A DNA stretch of 64,000 bases from Erwinia sp. ErVv1 (GTDB lineage: Bacteria; Pseudomonadota; Gammaproteobacteria; Enterobacterales; Enterobacteriaceae): positions 319,472 to 383,471 of the forward strand of contig NZ_CDPK01000003.1 of the NCBI RefSeq assembly GCF_900068895.1. Direction: 5' to 3'. The notes beneath the pieces were generated by a model. It did not search any database, was not told the origin of the DNA, and worked only from the letters and a program-made list of their open reading frames with translations. Positions 46,066 through 55,759 of this stretch are shown here, piece by piece (position 1 is the first letter of the stretch; every line of letters starts with the position of its first letter). Position numbers and translations under genes: made by a program.

Positions 46066-47160
46066 TCAGGATTTAAACAGACCTTTTACTTCATGTGGCT
46101 CACAGCGCCAGTACTGCTCGGGCGCATTAACTTTTGCACCCAGCTTCGCGGCGGCGTGCCACGGCCAGCGCGGGTCATAGAGCATGCCCCTGGCAAGCGC
46201 CACCATATCCGCCTGATTATCGGCCAGTACGGCCTCGGCCTGCTCAGGGTCGGTTATCAGACCAACGGCGATAACCGGGATAGCCACGGCCTGTTTGACC
46301 GCCGTCGCAAAAGGCACCTGATAATTGGGGCCGACCGCAATCTGCTGTTTCGGCGACAGGCCGCCGCTGGAAACGTGAATGTAAGCACAGCCTTCCTTCT
46401 CCAGCGCCTGACTCAGTGCCACAGACTGTTCTGTATCCCAGCCACCTTCCACCCAGTCGGTAGCAGAAATGCGTACGCCCACCGGTTTATCCGCCGGGAA
46501 CACGCGACGGATCTCACGGAAAATCTCCAGCGTCAGGCGCATACGGTTTTCAAGCGAGCCACCGTACTGATCCTCGCGCGTGTTGGAGAGGGGCGAAAGG
46601 AACTGATGCAGCAGATAACCGTGTGCTGCATGTACCTCGATCAAATCCAGCCCCAGCCGGTCGGCGCGAATGGCGCTGTCGATAAAGCCCTGCTTAATCT
46701 CCTCAATACGCGCGGTGGTTAAGGCAACCGGGGGGGTATCTGTCTCATTGAAAGGCACGGCTGAAGGGGCAGAGGTCTGCCAGCCTCCCTGCTCAGGCTG
46801 TAAAAAGCCGCCACCGTGCCAGGGAGCGTCAGTTGACGCCTTACGACCCGCGTGTGACAGCTGGATCCCCAGCGGAATTGAGGAGTACTGACGCACATCC
46901 TTTAACACATCCGCCAGCGCCTGCTCGGTTTCATCGTTATACAGCCCCAGGTCCTGCGGGGTAATGCGGCCAGCAGCCTCAACGGCGGATGCCTCAAGGA
47001 TCAGCAGTCCTGCACCGGAAAGCGCGAGGTGGCCCAGATGGATGCGGTGCCAGGCGGTGGCCCGGCCCCGATCGGCGGAATACTGGCACATCGGGGCGAT
47101 GGTGATGCGGTTTTCCAGGGTGAGCTTACCCAGCGTTATCGGGGTGAAAAGGTGACTCAT
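46066..47160 (-). CDS. NADH:flavin oxidoreductase, Old Yellow Enzyme family (YqjM-like)
   Basis: FMN-dependent ene-reductase with a TIM-barrel fold; relatives reduce alpha/beta-unsaturated carbonyls and nitro compounds. It has the YqjM-class signatures APMCQYSAD (with the regulatory Cys), QLSHAGRKAS, EVHAAHGYLLHQFLSP and DQYGGSLENRMR, and 364 residues. The start is preceded by GGAGAAAATTC. It is inserted between lpxL and trhO relative to E. coli. The physiological substrate is unknown; oxidative or electrophile detoxification is an inference. Confidence 0.88.
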   Translation of the reverse strand: MSHLFTPITLGKLTLENRITIAPMCQYSADRGRATAWHRIHLGHLALSGAGLLILEASAVEAAGRITPQDLGLYNDETEQALADVLKDVRQYSSIPLGIQLSHAGRKASTDAPWHGGGFLQPEQGGWQTSAPSAVPFNETDTPPVALTTARIEEIKQGFIDSAIRADRLGLDLIEVHAAHGYLLHQFLSPLSNTREDQYGGSLENRMRLTLEIFREIRRVFPADKPVGVRISATDWVEGGWDTEQSVALSQALEKEGCAYIHVSSGGLSPKQQIAVGPNYQVPFATAVKQAVAIPVIAVGLITDPEQAEAVLADNQADMVALARGMLYDPRWPWHAAAKLGAKVNAPEQYWRCEPHEVKGLFKS

Positions 47161-47369
47161 GAATTTTCTCCGGTATCAATCACAGTTCTGAACTGAACAG
47201 GCTAACTATAGGCGGTTATTTCTGTGATGTTGATCAGGCTATGCTGTTAAGTGCCAAACATTACCTTTTAAAGAACCCGGCAACGACTGACGAATCTGGT
47301 TTGATTTCCGAATGATTCAGGTATCATAGCCGCCGCAAAATTTCTCTCTTGAATGCAGGAACGAACACC

Positions 47370-48422
47370 ATGCCAGTGTTACATAACCTTGTTTCCAATG
47401 AAGAGCTGAGGGCGCGCATGCTGGCCGAAACCGAGCCGCGCACCACCGTCTCTTTTTATAAATACTTCACTGTTGACGATCCGAAAGCCTTTCGTGACGC
47501 GCTCTATGTTGCGCTGACCCGACTTAAGGTTTTTGGCCGCGTCTACGTTGCGGCCGAAGGCATCAATGCCCAGATTAGCGTACCTGCCAGCCAGTACGAC
47601 GCGATGAAAACGATGCTCTATGCCTTCCATCCGGCGCTGGATAACCTGCGGATGAATATCGCGCTGGACGATGACGGTAAATCGTTCTGGGTGCTGCGCC
47701 TGAAGGTGCGCGAACGTATTGTAGCGGATGGCATCACCGATGATTCCTTTGATGCCAGCGATGTGGGTGACTACCTCAAAGCGAATGAAGTGAACGCCAT
47801 GCTGGACGATCCCGAGGCGATATTTGTCGATATGCGTAACCACTATGAGTACGAAGTGGGCCATTTCGAGAACGCGCTTGAGATCCCTGCCGATACCTTC
47901 CGCGATCAACTGCCGATGGCGGTCGATATGCTGCAGGACAATAAGGACAAAAAAATCGTCATGTATTGCACCGGGGGCATTCGCTGTGAGAAGGCCAGCG
48001 CCTGGATGCGACATAATGGTTTTGAGAACGTTTATCACGTGGAAGGCGGGATTATCGAATATGCCCGGCGCGCGCGCGAGCAGGGGCTACCCGTGCGCTT
48101 CAAGGGCAAAAATTTTGTTTTTGACGAGCGGATGGGGGAGCGTATCTCCGACGAGGTGATTGCGCACTGCCATCAGTGCGGCACGGTGTGCGATAACCAC
48201 GTCAACTGCAAGAACGATGGCTGCCACCTGCTGTTTATCCAGTGCCCAGCCTGTGCGGAAAAGTACCAGCACTGCTGTAGTCCGCTCTGTATGGAAGAGC
48301 TGGTCCTTACGCCGGAAGAGCAGCGCGCGCGTCGCGCGGGCCGTGAAAACGGTAATAAGGTGTTCAATAAGTCGCGTGGCTTATTGAATATGACCTTAAA
48401 GATCCCCGAATCAGATCGCTAA
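47370..48422 (+). CDS. trhO: tRNA U34 hydroxylase TrhO (rhodanese-like YceA)
   Basis: Oxygen-dependent enzyme that hydroxylates uridine 34 of tRNAs toward 5-carboxymethoxy/5-methoxyuridine. The central rhodanese domain has its catalytic Cys200 in [13 protein letters not shown]-terminal Cys-rich cluster ([33 protein letters not shown]) probably binds metal. The ATG at 47370 gives 350 residues starting MPVLHN as in E. coli and has AGGA nine bases upstream; an in-frame upstream ATG at 47349 lacks this. Confidence 0.93.
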   Translation: MPVLHNLVSNEELRARMLAETEPRTTVSFYKYFTVDDPKAFRDALYVALTRLKVFGRVYVAAEGINAQISVPASQYDAMKTMLYAFHPALDNLRMNIALDDDGKSFWVLRLKVRERIVADGITDDSFDASDVGDYLKANEVNAMLDDPEAIFVDMRNHYEYEVGHFENALEIPADTFRDQLPMAVDMLQDNKDKKIVMYCTGGIRCEKASAWMRHNGFENVYHVEGGIIEYARRAREQGLPVRFKGKNFVFDERMGERISDEVIAHCHQCGTVCDNHVNCKNDGCHLLFIQCPACAEKYQHCCSPLCMEELVLTPEEQRARRAGRENGNKVFNKSRGLLNMTLKIPESDR

Positions 48423-48824
48423 CTTTACGATAGCGCTAACGATCCCCGATCCGGACCGTTAGCGTAACGTTGACGCTGAAAGATCCCGCAGTCGGATCTG
48501 CCCGCGTTAAGGGCCAGTCCGATTTGCCCGCGTTCAGGGGCCAGTCGGACGGCTGGCCCTGTTTGACGCTGATACAGTTTTGTCCTTTCTGCTTACGCTA
48601 CCTGCATTTACGCCAAAAATTCCGCAATTAAAACGATAGCTATCACAAACTTGAAAAAAAACAGGTCGTCTACTAGAGTAAATATCCGTAAAGAAAAGTT
48701 GCCCACGCGTATTAACACCTTCGCCCCGTCGCAATCCGCTGCTTTATAGCTTTCTTTCCCTTTAGTTCATTTTTCACCGGCAACGAAAGCTATAACGCTG
48801 CTCACCCTTACTCATGGAGATTGT
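48423..48824. other. Intergenic region with imperfect repeats upstream of the ProP-like gene
   Basis: 402 bp without a gene. GCTAACG/CGTTAGC (48435-48441 and 48458-48464) can form a hairpin after trhO. From about 48497 to 48560, GCCCGCGTT followed by AGGG-CCAGTC occurs twice as a tandem imperfect repeat of roughly 30 bp. The right half is AT-richer and should contain the promoter for the transporter. Confidence 0.45.
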
Positions 48825-50294
48825 ATGAGCAACACAGAAAAACAGAAGAAGCATTTCTGGCAAAAGCCAAAGAAGCCAAAAGAGCTGACCTTCGAAGATA
48901 TTACTATCGTTGATGGCGACATGCTTAAGCGCGCCGTAGGTTCTGCAGCCTTGGGTAACGCCATGGAGTGGTTCGATTTTGGTGTTTACAGCTATCTTGC
49001 CGTTACCATTGGTAAGGTGTTCTTCCCCGGCGGCAGCGCGGCGGCACAGCTGCTGGCGACCTTTGGCGCCTTCGCGGCGGCCTTCCTGGTGCGTCCGGTG
49101 GGTGGTCTGGTGTTTGGTCCACTCGGCGACCGAATTGGTCGTCAGAAAGTGCTGGCGATCACCATGATCATGATGTCCATCGGGACATTTTGCATCGGTA
49201 TCATCCCCAGCTACGAGAAGATTGGTATCCTGGCACCGATCCTGCTGCTGGTTGCCAGGCTGGTACAGGGCTTCTCTACCGGGGGGGAATACGGTGGTGC
49301 CGCAACCTTTATCGCGGAATATTCAACCGATAACCGTCGCGGCTTTATGGGCAGCTTTCTGGAATTCGGCACGCTCGGCGGTTACCTGTTGGGAGCGGGC
49401 CTGGTCACGGCGTTGACCGCCTTTATGCCGGAACAGACGCTGTTGGACTGGGGCTGGCGCATTCCTTTCTTCATCGCCGCGCCACTGGGCCTCTTTGGTC
49501 TGTATGTGCGTCTGAAACTGGAAGAGACGCCCGCTTTTCAAAAGCATATGGAGAAACAGGAAGCGCTGGAGCACAGCAAACCCCGTCTGACGTTGTTTCA
49601 GATGTTAAGCAAGTACCGCGCGCAGATGCTGAAGTGTATTGGTCTGGTGCTGCTGTTTAACGTCTCTAACTACATGCTCACCTCCTATATGCCAAGCTAC
49701 CTGACCGGGATTCTGGGGCTGAGTGAGATGAGCAGCCTGCTGCTGATCCTGGTGGTGATGTTTGTCATGATGCCGCTGACGCTGTTCTGGGGGCACTGGA
49801 ACGATCGCCTGGGCCGTCGTCCTGTTATTTGGGGCGGCGCAGTTGCCCTGATAGTGATGGCGATCCCCTGCCTGATGCTGATTGGATCAGGTAATATGCT
49901 ATGGGTATTCGTGGGCCTGATTATCCTTGGGGCGATTCATACCTGCTTCAGCGGCTCAATGCCCGCAACGCTTCCGGCACTGTTTGCCACTGATATTCGC
50001 TACAGCGCGCTGGCGATTGGTTTTAACCTTTCCGTTTCGCTGTTCGGGGGTACCACGCCGCTGATTACCACCTGGCTGGTCAGTACAACGCACAATCTGA
50101 TGATGCCGGCCTACTATTTAATGGGCGCAGGGGTTATTGGCGTGATTACCGTATTTACCATGCGTGAAACGGCGCGGAAGCCGCTTAATGGATCGGCCCC
50201 GGCGGTGGCGAATGAGGCAGAAGCCCATAAGCTAATTAACAAGCTTCGTCTGCGACAGAAAAAGAAAGACGCCGCGCTTAATACGCCAAAGTAA
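48825..50294 (+). CDS. MHS-family transporter, ProP-like
   Basis: Inner-membrane metabolite:H+ symporter (MFS) with 489 residues and about 12 hydrophobic segments. Shared with E. coli ProP are GNAMEWFDFGVY, IPSYEKIGILAPILLL, GFSTGGEYGGA, GDRIGRQK (motif A) and NLMMPAYYLM. The long C-terminal coiled coil of ProP used in osmosensing is absent; the tail is a short Lys/Arg-rich stretch (NKLRLRQKKKDAAL). It may be a ProP paralogue or another compatible-solute or carboxylate carrier, so no symbol is given. The start has GGAGA upstream. Confidence 0.8.
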   Translation: MSNTEKQKKHFWQKPKKPKELTFEDITIVDGDMLKRAVGSAALGNAMEWFDFGVYSYLAVTIGKVFFPGGSAAAQLLATFGAFAAAFLVRPVGGLVFGPLGDRIGRQKVLAITMIMMSIGTFCIGIIPSYEKIGILAPILLLVARLVQGFSTGGEYGGAATFIAEYSTDNRRGFMGSFLEFGTLGGYLLGAGLVTALTAFMPEQTLLDWGWRIPFFIAAPLGLFGLYVRLKLEETPAFQKHMEKQEALEHSKPRLTLFQMLSKYRAQMLKCIGLVLLFNVSNYMLTSYMPSYLTGILGLSEMSSLLLILVVMFVMMPLTLFWGHWNDRLGRRPVIWGGAVALIVMAIPCLMLIGSGNMLWVFVGLIILGAIHTCFSGSMPATLPALFATDIRYSALAIGFNLSVSLFGGTTPLITTWLVSTTHNLMMPAYYLMGAGVIGVITVFTMRETARKPLNGSAPAVANEAEAHKLINKLRLRQKKKDAALNTPK

Positions 50295-50303
50295 CGGCGC
50301 GTA

Positions 50304-50330
50304 GATAAAAAAACCGGGCGAGGCCCGGTT
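50304..50330 (-). terminator. Intrinsic terminator (minus direction)
   Basis: AACCGGGC-GAG-GCCCGGTT with the A-run on its left reads on the minus strand as an 8-bp stem followed by a long T-run. It would stop transcription coming from solA. Confidence 0.75.
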
Positions 50331-50342
50331 AAATAAGACGGT

Positions 50343-50383
50343 AAAAAACGCCCTGTAAGCGATGCGCTGGCAGGGCGTTTTTA
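50343..50383. terminator. Bidirectional intrinsic terminator
   Basis: ACGCCCTG/CAGGGCGT (50348-50355 and 50371-50378) is flanked by AAAAAA on the left and TTTTT on the right, so it can act for both the ProP-like gene and solA. Confidence 0.82.
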
Positions 50384-50407
50384 ATAATCGTTACCAGACT
50401 AATCAAA

Positions 50408-51526
50408 TCATAAACGTGAAAGACTAAATGGCGATAAATCAAATTGAGAGGATTTATCCTGGGCAAAATCTGCCGCTATTTCGCCTAATACGGTTGAAAA
50501 TTTAAAACCATGTCCGCTCAGGCCGCTAATAATAAGTCGATCCGGCGAACCGGGTAGAGTATCAATAATAAAGTTTTCATCCTGCGTATTATCGTAAGTG
50601 CAGGCTTCTCCCCGCAGACAGACCCCCACGCCCGGTAAGAACTGGCGCAGAAAAGAGAAGAGCTCACTGCCATCTTCGGCGACGGAGCCAAAAGACTTGC
50701 GTTGTTCAGGCGATGTGATGGTCTGGCCGCCGTTGTGTTTACCAATCTTAATAGCATTGTTATCAGCCGGGAAACCGTAAAACTGCCCGCCGTCAGGCGT
50801 TTCAACGGTAAAAGCGGGGAAGCGGTTATTTTCGCTGTAGCGCCCATCGGCCTGATGCCAGGCGAAGACTTTCCTGACCGGCGTGATGGGCAGGGAGGGG
50901 AGCAGAGATTTCACCCAGGTTCCTGCGCTAAGCAGCAGTTTTCGCGCGCAAAAGTCGCCATCGGCGGTGCTAACCCATTGCAAACCGTCGCGCTCCTCAA
51001 GCGAGTCCACGCCGCAGTTAAACAGCTGCGCACAGCCTGCCTCTTTCGCCAACCGAATCATATGACGGATCGCCAGCTCTGATTTCAGGTAGCCCGAGCG
51101 GGGTTCGAAAATGCCGCTATAGCCAGGTGGAACGCTGAGCTGAGGCCAGCGGCGAGTCACGTCATCACCGCTAAGCGTTTCTGTTTCAGGTGTAAACTGA
51201 CTGACGCTATGGCGGATATTGCGCATAAAGGTTGAGTCGTCGGGAGCCAGATTAATCACGCCGCAGCGATGCATAATGCGCTCGCCGCAGTCGGTTTCCA
51301 GCTGGTCCCACAGCTGCTGTGCGCGCAGTATCATCGGGACATAGTACGCGCCTTCGCCATAGGCATGGCGGATCAGTCGCGTTTCACCATGATGGCTGCC
51401 CTGCTGGTGGGGAGGATGATGCCGGTCAATCATCAGAACCTTCAGTCCGGCCTGCGTAGCGTACAAGCCCGCAGCCGCGCCAACCGAGCCGCTGCCCACT
51501 ACGATTAAATCATAAACCATCTGCAT
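50408..51526 (-). CDS. solA: N-methyl-L-tryptophan oxidase SolA
   Basis: FAD-dependent oxidase of the monomeric sarcosine oxidase family that demethylates N-methyl-tryptophan, producing formaldehyde and H2O2. The FAD-binding [10 protein letters not shown] is at the N-terminus. Further motifs are [32 protein letters not shown] and [12 protein letters not shown] (covalent flavin Cys region). The 372 residues equal E. coli. Start supported by AAGGA. The position next to bssS is conserved. Confidence 0.94.
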   Translation of the reverse strand: MQMVYDLIVVGSGSVGAAAGLYATQAGLKVLMIDRHHPPHQQGSHHGETRLIRHAYGEGAYYVPMILRAQQLWDQLETDCGERIMHRCGVINLAPDDSTFMRNIRHSVSQFTPETETLSGDDVTRRWPQLSVPPGYSGIFEPRSGYLKSELAIRHMIRLAKEAGCAQLFNCGVDSLEERDGLQWVSTADGDFCARKLLLSAGTWVKSLLPSLPITPVRKVFAWHQADGRYSENNRFPAFTVETPDGGQFYGFPADNNAIKIGKHNGGQTITSPEQRKSFGSVAEDGSELFSFLRQFLPGVGVCLRGEACTYDNTQDENFIIDTLPGSPDRLIISGLSGHGFKFSTVLGEIAADFAQDKSSQFDLSPFSLSRL

Positions 51527-51581
51527 CCGGGTCCTTAGTAATCAGGTGAGGCATGCAGAATAGCAAACTGTCGCAGTAATG

Positions 51582-51604
51582 AAAAAGGCACCCTGTTGGG
51601 TGCC
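51582..51604 (-). terminator. Intrinsic terminator of bssS
   Basis: On the minus strand GGCACCC/GGGTGCC with a 4-base loop is followed by TTTTT, 22 bases beyond the bssS stop. Confidence 0.85.
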
Positions 51605-51626
51605 CTTAAGATAAAGCCAAAACGGA

Positions 51627-51881
51627 CTAATGCTTTTTGTAATCACGATCCTGATATTCCGTGGCTTCTATCTTGGCAATACCGGCTTCGAGGATAGAGA
51701 TAAATTGTCTGGCAACATCAGTGGTTAACCAATAGGTCTGCCCCACTTCAGCCTCTTCGGACTGCTGCTCGTTTGAGGTAAGGGAATGTAGCCGGATCAT
51801 CATTGCATCGTAGCTGTCTACGGTACTGATATCCCACCCAACGAGGGGATGTGTCTGGATAACGTCTTTGTTTCTGTCCAT
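51627..51881 (-). CDS. bssS: Biofilm regulator BssS
   Basis: An 84-residue cytosolic protein that in E. coli affects biofilm formation through indole and AI-2 signalling. The core QTHPLVGWDISTVDSYDAMMIRL and the end EYQDRDYKKH are as in E. coli. It has its own terminator and lies between solA and the dinI region. The start has a GGGG stretch upstream. Confidence 0.93.
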   Translation of the reverse strand: MDRNKDVIQTHPLVGWDISTVDSYDAMMIRLHSLTSNEQQSEEAEVGQTYWLTTDVARQFISILEAGIAKIEATEYQDRDYKKH

Positions 51882-52083
51882 TATGATCCCCTTATTATTC
51901 GTGTTAATGATGACAACGAAGTGATTTATCGAGGTTCAATGCGGTCTTTTTTTCACAGAGCCGTTTAACTATAACAGGGATTTTGAATTTGGCTGAATGA
52001 AATTTACCCACAGGATGAATGGGTGTTTTATTTGGTTATTATTTCGTCAGGGCATCTTCAGGAAATTAATCGCACCGGCGCGT

Positions 52084-52374
52084 TTAAAAAAGTGGGGATC
52101 GGTCATCACCCTGAAGCGGTATATTGATCGGCGCACGATGCTTTTCAACTTCTTCAGCCAGGCGGGAAAAATGCTGCCGCATATTTTCATCACGGTCGTG
52201 ATTTTGCGCTTCCAGCCGCAGACGCTGCGTCAGTAATAAAACAGCTTTCTCATCCAGGCAAAATGAAAGGGAGGAAAAAGCAATTTCTAATACGCTGAGG
52301 CGTCGCTGCTGGTCGGCAATCAGTCCCAGTAATTCACCAAATGTCATCGCTTCTTCGGGGGTTTCAGGCGTCAT
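52084..52374 (-). CDS. Hypothetical protein between bssS and dinI
   Basis: Not recognised by name. The 96-residue protein (MTPETPEEAMTFGELLGLIA...) is mostly helical-looking, with heptad-like QQRRLSVLEIAFSSL and RLAEEVEKHRAP, so a small coiled-coil protein is likely. The ATG at 52374 has GAGGAA eight bases upstream and was preferred over an in-frame ATG at 52488. No signal peptide. Not present at this place in E. coli. Confidence 0.6.
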   Translation of the reverse strand: MTPETPEEAMTFGELLGLIADQQRRLSVLEIAFSSLSFCLDEKAVLLLTQRLRLEAQNHDRDENMRQHFSRLAEEVEKHRAPINIPLQGDDRSPLF

Positions 52375-52470
52375 GATGGGTTCCTCAGCTGAGCTTGTGT
52401 CAGGGACAGGTAATCTAAACCAGTCTACAACGGCAGAGGCATTACGGCGAGGGGGGCGGGGATGAAAAAC

Positions 52471-52496
52471 AAAAAGGCCGGATGGCAAAACCCGGC
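52471..52496 (-). terminator. Intrinsic terminator of dinI
   Basis: On the minus strand GCCGG/CCGGC with a 10-base loop is followed by TTTTT, about 20 bases beyond the dinI stop. Confidence 0.7.
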
Positions 52497-52517
52497 AAGC
52501 TACGGCACAAAATAGAA

Positions 52518-52763
52518 TCAGTCAGTGATAAACCAGTCGTCAGCGCTTTCCCAGGTTTCCTGGAGGATTTCGGTAACGCGGTCTTTGGCTTCTTTGCCTC
52601 CACCCATGACGGTCAGATTATTGGACCCGGCATAACGGACGGAGACGCTGTTTGGCGATTCCGGGAACTGCTTATCAATGCGCTTGATCAGCTCATTTGA
52701 GAGCGCATCGATGGCACCGGCGGGAAGAGAAGTAGTTTTTGCAACGGTAACTTCAACACGCAT
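52518..52763 (-). CDS. dinI: DNA damage-inducible protein I
   Basis: An 81-residue acidic protein that binds RecA filaments and modulates LexA/UmuD self-cleavage during the SOS response. It shows MRVEVTVAK, the NELIKRIDKQFP helix, VSVRYAGSNNLTVMGG and the acidic C-terminal helix EILQETWESADDWF, all as in E. coli DinI. A good LexA box lies 19 bases upstream, so SOS control is visible. Confidence 0.95.
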   Translation of the reverse strand: MRVEVTVAKTTSLPAGAIDALSNELIKRIDKQFPESPNSVSVRYAGSNNLTVMGGGKEAKDRVTEILQETWESADDWFITD

Positions 52764-52781
52764 AACAGCCTCCGATTAAGT

Positions 52782-52801
52782 TACTGTGAATATATACAGT
52801 A
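52782..52801. promoter_or_regulatory. LexA box of dinI
   Basis: TACTGTGAATATATACAGTA matches the LexA consensus TACTG(TA)5CAGTA with perfect half-sites; it sits immediately upstream of dinI. Confidence 0.95.
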
Positions 52802-52848
52802 TTTAACGCACAGGCAATCACTTTCTGAAACGAACCCTGGCCGGGGCG

Positions 52849-53898
52849 TTAACGCTCTACCGTCCAGTTAAGCGTCTCGCCCGCCAGGAAGGGGATCAGG
52901 CGGTCATTACCCAGCGCAATGCTTTCGGCTACTTTCCAGGGCTTGCGAACCAGCTTTACTGTCCCCTCGTTTAGCGGCAGGCCGTAGAAACGCGGCCCGT
53001 TTAGCGAACAAAATGCCTCAAAATGCGCAAGGGCGCTCATCTCCTCAAACACTGTCGCATAGGCAGACAGCGCGGTTGGCGCATTAAATACCCCGGCGCA
53101 GCCGCAGCTGGACTCTTTACGGTGTTGCAGATGCGGAGCCGTGTCGGTGCCAAGGAAGAAGCGATCGTTACCGCTGGCTATCACCTCACGCAGCGCCTGT
53201 TGATGAACGTTGCGCTTTAATATCGGCAGGCAGTACAGATGGGGCCGGATGCCGCCAACCAGCATATGATTACGGTTAAACATCAGGTGCTGAGGTGTGA
53301 TGGTGGCCGCCAGCAGGCTATCGCCCTCCTGGACATAGGCGGCGGCTTCCCGGGTGGTGATATGTTCCATCACCACTTTCAGCGCCGGAAACTGCCTGCG
53401 CAACGGGATCATCACCGTCTCAATAAAACGCGCCTCGCGATCGAAGATATCAATATCTGCACCGGTCACTTCACCATGGACCAGCAGCGGCATGCCGATT
53501 TTCTGCATTCGCTCCAGCACCGAGGCGATGCTGGCGATATCCGTTACGCCGTAGCTGGAGTTAGTTGTGGCATGGGCGGGATACAGCTTCGCGGCAGTGA
53601 AAACACCGTCGTTAAAGCCGGTTTCCAGTTCACTGGCGTCCAGCGTATCCGTCAGATAACAGGTCATCAGGGGGGTGAAATCGTGCCCGGCAGGGCGCGC
53701 AGCCAGAATTCGTTCACGGTAGGCCACGGCAGCCGCCACGCTGGTAACAGGCGGGACCAGGTTAGGCATCACAATGGCCCGACCGCACACTTCACTGGTA
53801 TAGGGCAGCACGGTTTGCAGCATCTCGTCGTCACGCAAATGGATATGCCAGTCGTCAGGGCGGCGGATCAGGAGTTGCTGGGGAAGTGTTGTCATCAT
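52849..53898 (-). CDS. pyrC: Dihydroorotase
   Basis: Zinc enzyme of pyrimidine synthesis interconverting N-carbamoyl-aspartate and dihydroorotate (class II). The metal ligands His18 and His20 are in [10 protein letters not shown], the carboxylated Lys is in [15 protein letters not shown], and the further ligands fall in LVHGEV and VMEHITT, with FLGTDTAPH at the catalytic Asp. The length of 349 residues matches E. coli. In enterobacteria pyrC is regulated by leader hairpin formation linked to start-site choice; that was not resolved here. Confidence 0.95.
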   Translation of the reverse strand: MMTTLPQQLLIRRPDDWHIHLRDDEMLQTVLPYTSEVCGRAIVMPNLVPPVTSVAAAVAYRERILAARPAGHDFTPLMTCYLTDTLDASELETGFNDGVFTAAKLYPAHATTNSSYGVTDIASIASVLERMQKIGMPLLVHGEVTGADIDIFDREARFIETVMIPLRRQFPALKVVMEHITTREAAAYVQEGDSLLAATITPQHLMFNRNHMLVGGIRPHLYCLPILKRNVHQQALREVIASGNDRFFLGTDTAPHLQHRKESSCGCAGVFNAPTALSAYATVFEEMSALAHFEAFCSLNGPRFYGLPLNEGTVKLVRKPWKVAESIALGNDRLIPFLAGETLNWTVER

Positions 53899-54137
53899 CG
53901 TGCTCCGGCAGAAGTGAAATCAGTCAGTGATGGCTGGATTTGGCCGGGTATCAAGCATAGGGATAAAGCGGGCTGAATGCACCAGGTTTGTTTACCGTCG
54001 GAAAAAAAAGATTTCAGCGGGTAAGCGTAGTCTGGCCGTTAATCGCGCCGGTGGCGGCCTCAGAGAGGGGGGAGGGCGCGCTGTGGAACAAGAGGCGCGC
54101 CCATCAACAGGGTCGCACAGCGCGCCTCTGAAGTCGC

Positions 54138-54704
54138 TTAACGTTCGGTGAAGGGAATAACCAGCTCGCCGGGTTTCACTTCCAGTCCTTTAGCAAAGCG
54201 TTTTGCCAGCGACTCAGCCTTACTGCGATCGGTACTGAGCACCCAGGCCGGTTTTTGATTGAAATAGTCCTTCAGCGACTGATTCAGATAAGGCGTTAGG
54301 GTCTTCAGCACGCCCTGCATTTTTTCAGGTTCGACCTGTACGTCTACCAGCTCCATATCCTTTAAGAATACCGCGCCCTGATCTTTATCGTAGAACGGCA
54401 GCGCCTTCATGGTCAGTTTCATGGTGGCCTGCTGCGGGCCGAACAGCGAGCTGATATTGACCTTTGCATTGCCGGAGAGCGTCACTTTATTCGGTTCTTC
54501 ACGACCAATCTGACTGCTGAGATCGGTCAGGACAATATGCGCGTCAATCAGCCCTGCAACGCCAATCTGCTTTTCATAATTATTGTGTTTCTGCAGGGCC
54601 TGATTCACTTCCTGCTCACTAATCGTGTACTGCGTAAGCTGATTACAACCAGCCAGCAGACCGGTCAAAAAAAAGGCGCAAAGCGCCAGAGTCACCTTTT
54701 TCAT
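54138..54704 (-). CDS. yceB: YceB lipoprotein (DUF1439)
   Basis: Lipoprotein with signal peptide MKKVTLALCAFFLTGLLAGC (lipidated Cys20), 188 residues, DUF1439 family with an all-beta lipid-binding-like fold. The ATG at 54704 has AGGAGG seven bases upstream; the longer in-frame start at 54767 would bury the signal peptide. Function unknown. Conserved between pyrC and grxB. Confidence 0.9.
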   Translation of the reverse strand: MKKVTLALCAFFLTGLLAGCNQLTQYTISEQEVNQALQKHNNYEKQIGVAGLIDAHIVLTDLSSQIGREEPNKVTLSGNAKVNISSLFGPQQATMKLTMKALPFYDKDQGAVFLKDMELVDVQVEPEKMQGVLKTLTPYLNQSLKDYFNQKPAWVLSTDRSKAESLAKRFAKGLEVKPGELVIPFTER

Positions 54705-54862
54705 AGCTATCCTCCTGGGAGCGTGCAGCCAGTACCTTCTGGCGCAAAACAATAGCTTGCACGACATTCAGTCCGGAGTCACCAGGAGAACCGATAAAGG
54801 GAGGGGAAACAGGTAACAAAATGACGCAGGACCGCACGGCGCGGCCCCGATCGATCAGGCAG

Positions 54863-55504
54863 CTATCGAAGATAACAAATTGATTTGGGTCTGTTTGGCC
54901 ATATTGTCGCGGTAATCTGCCACGCGGCTGGGGTACTCAATCCCGGCGATAAGGCTGAGCGAACGCAGCACCGGAAACAGGTGAATATCATCCAGAGAGA
55001 GAGTTCACCGTTTACCGCATTCGGCTGGACAATGAGCTTATCGAGCTTGCGCAGATCGTCGTTGACGTTTTTGATATAGCCGTCAGCATGCTTTTTGAGT
55101 TCATCAAAGCTGCCCTGGCTGGCTTCCTTTTTATCATGAAAGTAGCGGCGCGCCTCGGGCGTAGCGAATTCGGCAAAGGAGGCCGCAGCAATACGCGGCA
55201 GCAGCAGTTTGTTGAGATAGCCATTCACGCGGCGCAGCCATTCGCTAATGGCGGGATTGGTGGAGCCGGTCAGGAGAGGTTCACCATTCCGCTTATCCAC
55301 CCATTCAACGATATCCAGACTTTCGGGCATGCAGCTGCCATCTTCTTTCATCAGGATCGGTGCCATTTTCTGGCCAATCAGCTTCTCAGGCGTGGCCACA
55401 TCGTCACTGAGCATCACTATCAGCTCAACAGGGATGTTTTTCAGGCCGAAAATCATGCGGGTTTTTACGCAGAACGGACAGTGATCGTAGATGTAAAGTT
55501 TCAA
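54863..55504 (-). CDS. grxB: Glutaredoxin 2, C-terminus frameshifted
   Basis: GST-like glutaredoxin that reduces protein-glutathione disulfides. The N-terminal thioredoxin fold has the active site CPFC (Cys9, Cys12), then MPESLDIVEWVDK and the helical domain. Family identity holds to NAVNGELSL (about residue 168). Then the frame switches and the last 45 residues are unrelated, ending at 54863. Removing one AG pair from the (AG)5 run at 54994-55003 restores DDIHLFPVLRSLSLIAG... through MAKQTQINLLSS to a stop at 54855. The protein as encoded is nearly normal length, so expression is possible but folding of the last helices is doubtful. A sequencing error or true slippage mutation cannot be told apart. 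Confidence 0.85.
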   Translation of the reverse strand: MKLYIYDHCPFCVKTRMIFGLKNIPVELIVMLSDDVATPEKLIGQKMAPILMKEDGSCMPESLDIVEWVDKRNGEPLLTGSTNPAISEWLRRVNGYLNKLLLPRIAAASFAEFATPEARRYFHDKKEASQGSFDELKKHADGYIKNVNDDLRKLDKLIVQPNAVNGELSLWMIFTCFRCCVRSALSPGLSTPAAWQITATIWPNRPKSICYLR

Positions 55505-55759
55505 GAAACCCTCCTCGAATTATTCTGAGTTTACAAAGAGTAAGTATGGAAGAGATTAGCGGGCAGGGCAAACCGACGGCGGTATTTAGCGGCAAATGTA
55601 AAAGTTTGAAGGTTTTTAACGGGATCCAGTTACCTGTCGCGCTGCGGGCGGCTATAGTGAGGTCAGTCATCTCCCTCCCTGAATGCGGCCCTGAGCGGCT
55701 CAGTGGGTGTGAGCGAGGGATGTCGTGAAAAATGTCATCTGGCCAATTCAGGAGAAATG

